Shown one piece after another: positions 13,843 through 19,278 of a DNA stretch of 19,278 bases. This DNA comes from an uncultured Christensenella sp. (GTDB taxonomy: Bacteria > Bacillota > Clostridia > Christensenellales > Borkfalkiaceae), in contig CAJTJC010000020.1 in NCBI GenBank assembly GCA_910576655.1, positions 1-19,278 of the forward strand, given 5' to 3'. The position numbers were made by a program, and so were the translations under genes. Positions within the stretch are counted from its first letter, which is position 1. Every line of letters begins with the position of its first letter. The notes under the pieces are model-generated. The model was not told the DNA's origin and did not search any database. It worked only from the letters and a program-made list of their open reading frames with translations.

Positions 13843-13856
13843 GCGCGTGATATAAT
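13828..13856 (+). promoter_or_regulatory. Promoter of tpiA-gpmI
   Basis: TTGCTA (13828-13833), 17-base spacer, TATAAT (13851-13856) with TGA before it (extended -10). The leader holds AGGAG (13875-13879) seven bases before the ATG at 13887. Confidence 0.8.
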
Positions 13857-13886
13857 AACGAAGTCAAAAATATCAGGAGTTGAAGT

Positions 13887-14633
13887 ATGTCAAGAAAACC
13901 TTTTATTGCAGGCAACTGGAAAATGAATATGACGGTTGCAACCGGCACAAAACTTATCGAAGAGCTTAAACCGCTTGTTAAAGAAGCAAAATGCGATATT
14001 GCGCTTTGCGTTCCCGCTATTTTGATTCCCGCAATGGTTAAAGCCGCAAAGGGCTCGAGAATTAAAATCGGCGCGCAGAACGTACATTTTGCCGACCACG
14101 GCGCTTTTACGGGCGAAATTTCGGCGGATATGCTTAAAGATTACGGCGTTAAGTTCGTAATTATAGGACATAGCGAAAGAAGACAGTATTTCGGCGAAAA
14201 CAACGACACCGTTAACCAGCGCACCCTTGCCGCGCTCAAAGCCGAGCTTACCCCTATCGTCTGTATCGGCGAATCGCTTTCCGAACGCGACGGCGGAAAA
14301 ACCGAAGAAGTACTTACGCGTCAGCTTGAATTCGGCTTGCACGGCATCGAGGACGTTAAAAACGTAGTTATAGCTTACGAGCCCGTTTGGGCTATCGGCA
14401 CGGGCAAGACTGCCACCGACGAGCAGGCTCAGGAAACGATTAAATTTATAAGAAAGAAGCTTAGCAAAATGTTTACGGTAAAGGACGCAAACAGAGTAAG
14501 AATTCTTTACGGCGGAAGCATGAACGCAGGCAACAGCAAGGGACTTATGGCACAGCCCGACATTGACGGCGGACTTATAGGCGGCGCGGCGCTTAAAACC
14601 GATTTCGCAAAAATAGTAAATTTCAATAAATAA
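13887..14633 (+). CDS. tpiA: Triosephosphate isomerase
   Basis: It interconverts dihydroxyacetone phosphate and glyceraldehyde 3-phosphate in the cytoplasm. The 248-residue length is typical. All catalytic residues are visible: Asn10 and Lys12 in GNWKMN, His95 in IIGHSERR, and Glu165 in YEPVWAIGTG. The phosphate-binding loops RILYGGSMN and DGGLIGGAAL are in place near the C-terminus. AGGAG precedes the ATG. It has its own promoter after the pgk terminator and is followed at 51 bases by gpmI, with a strong hairpin between them. Confidence 0.98.
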   Translation: MSRKPFIAGNWKMNMTVATGTKLIEELKPLVKEAKCDIALCVPAILIPAMVKAAKGSRIKIGAQNVHFADHGAFTGEISADMLKDYGVKFVIIGHSERRQYFGENNDTVNQRTLAALKAELTPIVCIGESLSERDGGKTEEVLTRQLEFGLHGIEDVKNVVIAYEPVWAIGTGKTATDEQAQETIKFIRKKLSKMFTVKDANRVRILYGGSMNAGNSKGLMAQPDIDGGLIGGAALKTDFAKIVNFNK

Positions 14634-14636
14634 GCG

Positions 14637-14664
14637 TTAAGCGGTGCGTACACGCACCGCTTAA
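14637..14664 (+). other. Strong intercistronic hairpin between tpiA and gpmI
   Basis: Two 12-base arms (14637-14648 and 14653-14664) pair perfectly, ending in AAGCGGTGCG/CGCACCGCTT, around a TACA loop. No T-tract follows, so it is more likely a stability or processing element than an intrinsic terminator. I see no separate promoter for gpmI. Confidence 0.55.
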
Positions 14665-14683
14665 ATGGTATATGGAGTAAATT

Positions 14684-16234
14684 ATGAAAACACCTTACGC
14701 ATTGATTATAATGGACGGCTACGGACTTGCTCCTGCAAGCGACGGCAACGCCGTAACTTTAAACGGAAGCAAAAACGTAAACAGACTTTTAAAGGAATAC
14801 CCCTCTTCCACGCTCGGCGCAAGCGGACTCAGCGTCGGACTTCCCAACGGCCAGATGGGTAACAGCGAGGTCGGGCACCTGAACATGGGCGCAGGCAGAA
14901 TAGTCTATCAGGACTTGACTAAAATTTCCAAGTCTATCGTGGACGGGGACTTCTTTGAAAACCCCGCGCTTGTAAAAGTCATGGATGCGGCAAAAAGCAG
15001 CGGTAAAAAGCTTCACCTTTATGGACTGATGTCCGACGGCGGCGTTCATAGTCACGTTACGCACGTTTACGCGCTTTTGAAAATGGCAAAAATGCGCGGA
15101 CTCAACGAGTGCTACGTTCACTGCTTTATGGACGGCAGGGACGTTTCCCCTACCTCCGGCGCAGGCTTTATCAAAGCTTTGCAATCTGAAATGAACGACA
15201 TAGGCATAGGCAAAATCGCCTCGGTATGCGGCAGATACTACGCAATGGACAGAGACAACAACTGGGACAGAACGGAAAAAGCGTACGATATGCTTACTAT
15301 AGGAAACGGCGCGCAATGCGTCGACCCCGTCGCTGCAGTTGAAAGCAGCTACGCAGACGGCGTTACAGACGAGTTTATCCTGCCCACGAACGTAATCGAA
15401 AACGGAAAGCCCGTTGCGCTAATCGAAAAGGGCGACAGCGTTATTTGCTTTAACTTCCGTCCCGACAGGGCACGCCAGATTACGCGCGCCGTTTCGCAAA
15501 AAGAATTTATCGCGCCTAAGGGCACGGCGTTCGAAAGAAAGACCGGTTTCCTTGCTCCCGTATACGTCTGCTTTACTGTATACGACGCGCAATTTACGGG
15601 ACTTGACGTTGCGTTCCCCAAAACGTCAATGGACAATACTCTCGGCGAATACCTTGCAAAGCTCGGCAAAAAGCAGCTGCGCATTGCGGAAACCGAAAAG
15701 TACGCGCACGTAACCTTCTTCTTTAACGGCGGCGTTGAAAATCCCAACGAGAACGAAGTGCGCGACCTTATTCCTTCACCCAAGGTTGCAACCTACGACC
15801 TGCAACCCGAAATGAGCGCTTACCTCGTTACCGACAAAGTTTTAAAAGAGCTTGACAGCGGCGAATTCGACGTTGTAATTCTTAACTTTGCAAACTGCGA
15901 TATGGTAGGTCATACGGGCGTAATTCCCGCGGCCGTAGAAGCTGTCGGCACTGTCGACGAATGCGTTAAAAAGGTTCTCGATAAAATTCTTGCAATGGGC
16001 GGCAGCGCAATTCTTACCGCCGACCACGGCAATGCGGACAGATTGCTCGCAGACGACGGCTCGCCGTTTACGGCGCATACGACCAACCCCGTCCCCGTAG
16101 TTCTCGTTTCTGAAAAGTACAAAAACGCAAAACTGCGTGACGACGGAATACTTGCCGACCTTGCCCCCACACTGCTTACGGTAATGGATTTGCCGGTTCC
16201 GAAAGAGATGACGGGCAAAAGCTTGATTAAATAA
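14684..16234 (+). CDS. gpmI: 2,3-Bisphosphoglycerate-independent phosphoglycerate mutase
   Basis: It interconverts 3- and 2-phosphoglycerate through a phosphoserine, using two metal ions (usually manganese), and belongs to the alkaline phosphatase superfamily. The 516-residue length is typical. Visible are IIMDGYGL with metal-binding Asp11, the nucleophile Ser61 in MGNSEVGHLNMGAGR, the substrate-binding CFMDGRDVSPTSG, NFRPDRARQ, FANCDMVGHTG and the metal site TADHGNAD near the C-terminus. GGAG precedes the ATG. It is the last gene of the tpiA-gpmI unit and ends at a bidirectional terminator. gap and eno are not in the window. Confidence 0.97.
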   Translation: MKTPYALIIMDGYGLAPASDGNAVTLNGSKNVNRLLKEYPSSTLGASGLSVGLPNGQMGNSEVGHLNMGAGRIVYQDLTKISKSIVDGDFFENPALVKVMDAAKSSGKKLHLYGLMSDGGVHSHVTHVYALLKMAKMRGLNECYVHCFMDGRDVSPTSGAGFIKALQSEMNDIGIGKIASVCGRYYAMDRDNNWDRTEKAYDMLTIGNGAQCVDPVAAVESSYADGVTDEFILPTNVIENGKPVALIEKGDSVICFNFRPDRARQITRAVSQKEFIAPKGTAFERKTGFLAPVYVCFTVYDAQFTGLDVAFPKTSMDNTLGEYLAKLGKKQLRIAETEKYAHVTFFFNGGVENPNENEVRDLIPSPKVATYDLQPEMSAYLVTDKVLKELDSGEFDVVILNFANCDMVGHTGVIPAAVEAVGTVDECVKKVLDKILAMGGSAILTADHGNADRLLADDGSPFTAHTTNPVPVVLVSEKYKNAKLRDDGILADLAPTLLTVMDLPVPKEMTGKSLIK

Positions 16235-16266
16235 AAACAGAGCTACGCATTGCGTAGCTCTGTTTT
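16234..16266. terminator. Bidirectional terminator after gpmI
   Basis: A 15-base stem (16234-16248 with 16252-16266; core CAGAGCTACGC) with a three-base loop, flanked by A-runs on one side and T-runs on the other. It can serve both gpmI and the convergent zinc-ribbon gene, whose stop codon (16265-16267) overlaps its end. Confidence 0.85.
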
Positions 16267-16579
16267 ATATTACAAATAAATAATGCTCATAGAGCACAAC
16301 AAATACAATACCCATTACAAATCCTAAGATAATAGACATTACAAACGAAATCAATGCGCATATTCCGCAGATTTTCGACGTTTGAGGACGCTCTTCCTTC
16401 CAAACTAAAAACAGTATCAGTCCGACTATAGGGACGAGAAAGCTAAGAACTCCCCAACCCGCCCTCGAACCGCTGTCCGCATCGGCATTTTTTATACTTG
16501 ACTTTTCAACCTTTACACCGCAATGCGGACACACGTAAGCTTCATTGCTGATTTCTTTTCCGCAGTTATAACAAAACAT
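16265..16579 (-). CDS. Zinc-ribbon membrane protein (hypothetical)
   Basis: The 104-residue protein begins with a zinc ribbon of two CxxC pairs (CYNC at 3-6 and CPHC at 17-20), which should bind one zinc ion. A short polar linker follows, then two hydrophobic segments (about 42-60 and 70-96). Proteins of this layout are common in Bacillota and have no general known role. GGAGGG precedes the ATG and a consensus promoter precedes that. It is a single-gene unit, convergent with gpmI. The zinc ribbon is sure by motif; no function is proposed. Confidence 0.85.
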   Translation of the reverse strand: MFCYNCGKEISNEAYVCPHCGVKVEKSSIKNADADSGSRAGWGVLSFLVPIVGLILFLVWKEERPQTSKICGICALISFVMSIILGFVMGIVFVVLYEHYLFVI

Positions 16580-16605
16580 TTTAATCCCTCCTTATCTACG
16601 CTAAA

Positions 16606-16634
16606 ATTATGCATCATTTTAAGATATTTGTCAA
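16606..16634 (-). promoter_or_regulatory. Promoter of the zinc-ribbon gene
   Basis: On the minus strand TTGACA (16629-16634), 17-base spacer, CATAAT (16606-16611). The leader carries AAGGAGGG before the ATG. Confidence 0.8.
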
Positions 16635-16729
16635 TAGTTTATTCTCACCTCGCTGATAACGACAAAAATTATCATACTTCCAATATTATTGCGATTTGTT
16701 CGGTTGCTTTTAAAATTGTCGAAATTTAT

Positions 16730-16758
16730 TTGCCTATTTTTTTTATTTTAAATATAAT
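16730..16758 (+). promoter_or_regulatory. Promoter of the DMT transporter gene (leaderless geometry)
   Basis: TTGCCT (16730-16735), 17-base spacer, TATAAT (16753-16758). The box ends six bases before the GTG at 16765, which would make that GTG the first codon of a leaderless transcript. Confidence 0.75.
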
Positions 16759-16764
16759 AATAAG

Positions 16765-17748
16765 GTGGATAAAAATTTGACGGAAGAAAAAAAGAGGTTT
16801 GACGCCTCTTCATTTTTTAGTAAGAATTACGTTGTTTGTATATGCGCGATTTTCTGCTGTCTGCTATGGGGCAGCGCGTTTCCGTGCGTTAAAATAGGTT
16901 ATAAACTTTTTACAGTCGATACCGAAAGCGTCCCCTCTTTAATGCTTTTCGCGGGTACGCGCTTTTCGCTTGCAGGCGTGCTCGTAATAGTTTTCGGCTG
17001 TATATCGCAAAGAAAATTATTAACGCCGAAGCCGAAAAATTTATGGCGCGTGGGTTTGCTGTCGGTTTTCCAAACCTCGCTACAATATACCTTTTTCTAC
17101 ATCGGGCTTGCGCACACGTCGGGCGTAAAGTCCGCCGTACTAAACGGCCTTGGAGTTTTTTTCACTATAATAATTGCCTGTTTTATATTCAGAACGGAAA
17201 AATTCAATCTGATAAAGCTTGCAGGCTGCGTTCTGGGCTTCGGAGCAGTAATACTCATAAATCTCAACGGCGATTTTTCGTTTGATTTCACAATGCTCGG
17301 CGAAGGCTTCGTAATACTTTCGGGTCTGTCAGCAGCAGTATCTGCGGGACTTGTAAAAATATTTTCGAAGCACGAAAACACTGCTGCGCTATGCGGTTAC
17401 CAGTTTTTATTCGGCGGAATACTGCTCGTGATAATAGGGCTGTCCTTCGGCGGAACATTCCGTCCGACGTCCGCAGGCAGCATATTCATGCTGCTGTATC
17501 TTGCGTTTCTGTCCGCATGCGCGTTTACGCTGCAAGGCTTTTTGCTGAAATATAATCCCGTTTCAAAAATAGCCGTATTCAAAAGCACAAACCCGCTTTT
17601 CGGCGCGGTATTTTCCGCCGTAATTCTCGGCGAAAGCGACCGCCTTTTATCCTACGCTACTCTTATTGCGATTGTTTTGGTTTGCCTTGGAATATTTATT
17701 ATAAATAAATTCGGAGAAAAACGCTTAAAAATTGAAAAAAGCGGATAA
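16765..17748 (+). CDS. DMT-superfamily (EamA) transporter
   Basis: A 327-residue integral membrane protein with about ten hydrophobic segments in two halves, the pattern of EamA drug/metabolite transporters. The first helix carries LLWGSAFPCVKIGY, typical of the family's first repeat, and the second half has LQGFLLKYNPVSKIAVFKSTNPLFGAVFSAVILGE, also typical. Substrate is unknown; such proteins export amino acids, nucleobases or other small molecules. The start is GTG at 16765, six bases behind the -10 box. A TTG at 16777 is preceded by AAGGTGG, but that sequence would lie at the very 5' end of the mRNA. Single gene with its own promoter; no terminator is seen before secG. Confidence 0.88.
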   Translation: MDKNLTEEKKRFDASSFFSKNYVVCICAIFCCLLWGSAFPCVKIGYKLFTVDTESVPSLMLFAGTRFSLAGVLVIVFGCISQRKLLTPKPKNLWRVGLLSVFQTSLQYTFFYIGLAHTSGVKSAVLNGLGVFFTIIIACFIFRTEKFNLIKLAGCVLGFGAVILINLNGDFSFDFTMLGEGFVILSGLSAAVSAGLVKIFSKHENTAALCGYQFLFGGILLVIIGLSFGGTFRPTSAGSIFMLLYLAFLSACAFTLQGFLLKYNPVSKIAVFKSTNPLFGAVFSAVILGESDRLLSYATLIAIVLVCLGIFIINKFGEKRLKIEKSG

Positions 17749-17754
17749 AATTGA

Positions 17755-17783
17755 TTGTAAATATTTTTAAGTTATGTTATACT
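17755..17783 (+). promoter_or_regulatory. Promoter of secG
   Basis: TTGTAA (17755-17760), 17-base spacer, TATACT (17778-17783). The start near 17790 leaves a leader of about 22 bases with AGAGG six bases before the ATG. Confidence 0.65.
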
Positions 17784-17812
17784 TTTAAGGTAAGTTTTAT
17801 CAGAGGTACCTT

Positions 17813-18109
17813 ATGAGTGTTTTATTAGCTGCAAGCTTTGACAGTACGGAATTTCTTGTTTACAGAATTTTGTCTATTATAGGTCTTGTTTTGGTGTTCC
17901 TCACCGCACTTGTTACAATAATTATAGTTCTGTTTCAGAAGAGCAATTCGGACGGTATTCAGGGAATTACCGCATCAAGCGAAACCTTCTTTGGCAAGAA
18001 CAGAGGGCAATCCATTGAAAGTAAGCTTAAAAAGTGGACGTGGATTTGCTTAGGTGTACTCGCATTCCTTTCGATTGCCATATATATCGTAGGTATTATA
18101 GTACAGTAA
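17813..18109 (+). CDS. secG: Preprotein translocase subunit SecG
   Basis: SecG is the small third subunit of the SecYEG protein-conducting channel in the cytoplasmic membrane. The 98 residues have two hydrophobic helices (about 14-42 and 74-97), joined by the conserved loop VLFQKSNSDGIQG followed by Gly/Ser-rich sequence. Length and pattern match the family. The N-terminus has a short extension before the first helix. AGAGG precedes the ATG. secG next to rnr is a common order in Bacillota, which supports both calls. Confidence 0.93.
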   Translation: MSVLLAASFDSTEFLVYRILSIIGLVLVFLTALVTIIIVLFQKSNSDGIQGITASSETFFGKNRGQSIESKLKKWTWICLGVLAFLSIAIYIVGIIVQ

Positions 18110-18120
18110 TTGAAACCAAA

Positions 18121-18150
18121 GGCGGCTGAAATAGCCGCCGATTTTATTTT
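18121..18150 (+). terminator. Terminator-like hairpin directly before rnr
   Basis: GGCGGCT (18121-18127) pairs with AGCCGCC (18133-18139) around a five-base loop and is followed by GATTTTATTTT. It ends only 14 bases before the rnr ATG (stem end to start), so it acts either as a terminator of secG or as an attenuator in the secG-rnr transcript. Confidence 0.65.
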
Positions 18151-18153
18151 ATT

Positions 18154-19278
18154 ATGAAAAAACAACAAAAAGAAATTAAATCGTTTACGGGAACCGTTCA
18201 TGCAAACGAACGCGGATTTGCGTTCATAATTCCCGACGACAAAGAAAAATTCAATAAAGATTTCTTCGTTCCCCGCTCTTCACTTAACGGCGCGTACAAC
18301 GGCGACAAGGTTATCGCCGTGCACGTTCAAGGCACCGAGGACGAAGCGAAGATAATCAAAATAACGGAACGCGGAAACAAACTGATTGTAGGCACGTTCA
18401 AAAAGTCGGAAAAAGGTGCAAAGCTTTATCCCGACGATAGCAAGCTGCCCAAAATCAGCATACCTCTCCCCCTTTCCGCCAAAGCAAAAAACGGCGATAA
18501 GGTCGCATGTGAAATTACTTCGTATCCGTCTAAGGGTCTTCCCCGCGGCAAGGTGGTCGAAAACCTTGGAAAAGGCGGCGATTTCGACGCGGAGGAATTA
18601 TCCATTATCCGCTCTTACGGACTGTACGAGCAGTTTCCACAAAACGTATTAGACGAAGCCGAGACCTCCTCGAAAAGGCGCATATCACCCGACGGATTGC
18701 TTGATTTAAGAGATAAGCTTATATTTACAATCGACGGCGCGGATACGCGCGATATAGACGATGCCGTTTCTCTCGAAATGCAAAACGACAATTTCGTTCT
18801 CGGCGTTCATATAGCCGACGTAAGCAGATACGTCGCACTTAAAACCGAGCTTGATAAAGAAGCCTACGCTCGCGGCACAAGCGTATACTTCCCCGATAAG
18901 GTTTTGCCTATGTTGCCTAAGGCGCTTTCTAACGGAGCATGCTCGCTTAACGAAGGCGAAGATAGATACGCACTGTCGTGCATAATGACGTTTGACAAGG
19001 ACGGCAACAGAGTTCACTGCAAAATTGCCGAAAGCATAATAAACAGCAACCGAAAAATGACGTATAGCGACGTTACAGCAATATGCGACGGCGACGCAAA
19101 GCTTTGCAAAAAGTACGAAAATCTGGTAGGCACCGTTTTGAATATGCAAAAGCTTTGTCTTATTCTCGAAGACAGGCGCAAAGCCGCAGGAAATATCGAG
19201 CTTGCCGTCAACGAGCCGAAAATTTATATCGACGAGAACGGCGACATAGCGATAAAGAACGGCGCGCGCAGAATATCC
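18154..19278 (+). CDS. rnr: Ribonuclease R (3' end outside window), without N-terminal HTH
   Basis: RNase R degrades structured RNA from the 3' end. 375 codons are visible. Cold-shock-like domains come first (FTGTVHANERGFAFIIPDD at 11-29, and a second near 75-125). The catalytic RNB domain follows, with its Asp cluster in IDGADTRDIDDA (Asp194, 197, 200, 202, 203) and GVHIADVSRYV. RNase R proteins usually begin with a helix-turn-helix part of about 70 residues; here the first cold-shock domain starts at residue 10, and an upstream in-frame stop (18127-18129) excludes a longer start. No ribosome binding site precedes the ATG. smpB is expected downstream but lies beyond the window. Confidence 0.93.
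   Translation, partial: MKKQQKEIKSFTGTVHANERGFAFIIPDDKEKFNKDFFVPRSSLNGAYNGDKVIAVHVQGTEDEAKIIKITERGNKLIVGTFKKSEKGAKLYPDDSKLPKISIPLPLSAKAKNGDKVACEITSYPSKGLPRGKVVENLGKGGDFDAEELSIIRSYGLYEQFPQNVLDEAETSSKRRISPDGLLDLRDKLIFTIDGADTRDIDDAVSLEMQNDNFVLGVHIADVSRYVALKTELDKEAYARGTSVYFPDKVLPMLPKALSNGACSLNEGEDRYALSCIMTFDKDGNRVHCKIAESIINSNRKMTYSDVTAICDGDAKLCKKYENLVGTVLNMQKLCLILEDRRKAAGNIELAVNEPKIYIDENGDIAIKNGARRIS

Noticed and set aside
17787..17812. AAGGTA/TACCTT inverted repeat enclosing the secG ribosome binding site
   Set aside because: The predicted transcription start near 17790 would remove much of the first arm, so the hairpin would hardly form in the mRNA.
1..19278. CRISPR array, IS element, toxin-antitoxin pair or defence island
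   Set aside because: No repeat-spacer pattern, transposase, paired small genes or defence nuclease is visible; most genes are housekeeping.

Overview
The window is ordinary bacterial chromosome, most likely from an uncultured Bacillota/Clostridia-type organism. This rests on the protein families (RsfS, a NadD-YqeK fusion, ObgE-YhbY, a DUF1934 protein, SecG next to RNase R), strong AGGAGG-type ribosome binding sites at many genes, and promoters close to the TTGACA-17-TATAAT consensus. The lineage is an inference; no rRNA or ribosomal protein is present to fix it. No CRISPR array, insertion sequence or clear defence system is visible. The only mobile-element trace is the C-terminal end of a large serine recombinase at the left edge, running into a tRNA-Glu gene.

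Layout. 1-349: recombinase tail and tRNA-Glu(CTC). 426-2755 (minus): pgi followed by a translationally coupled alpha/beta hydrolase. 2871-4076 (plus): RecD/Pif1-like helicase, convergent with a DeoC-family aldolase (4107-4838, minus). 4916-5155 (plus): small membrane protein. 5156-6626 (minus): nadD-yqeK fusion and rsfS. 6665-7408 (plus): unknown four-helix membrane protein. 7401-12286 (minus): six-gene operon tyrA, DUF1934, metallo-beta-lactamase-fold hydrolase, rho, obgE, yhbY. 12431-16234 (plus): lower glycolysis genes pgk, tpiA, gpmI. 16265-16579 (minus): zinc-ribbon membrane protein. 16765-17748 (plus): DMT-family transporter. 17813-19278 (plus): secG and the start of rnr, which is cut by the window edge.

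How the genes work together. pgi, pgk, tpiA and gpmI cover glycolysis (gap, eno and the rest lie elsewhere). obgE, yhbY and rsfS act in ribosome assembly or silencing and normally sit beside nadD and yqeK. Here that cluster is split by the inserted, oppositely oriented membrane gene.

Main points for a second look. (1) Several genes (helicase, small membrane protein, DMT transporter, tyrA) have a TATAAT box only 6-7 bases from the start codon and no Shine-Dalgarno, so they look leaderless. (2) The Rho protein departs from the canonical ATPase motifs at the catalytic Glu, the neighbouring Arg and the Walker B Asp. (3) The DeoC homologue has Arg where the Schiff-base Lys should be. (4) PGK carries a Lys-rich insertion of about 39 residues. 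(5) RNase R lacks the N-terminal helix-turn-helix and has no ribosome binding site, and its start lies directly behind a terminator-like hairpin. Nothing here amounts to a clear new multi-gene system; the leaderless set and the altered Rho are the strongest leads.
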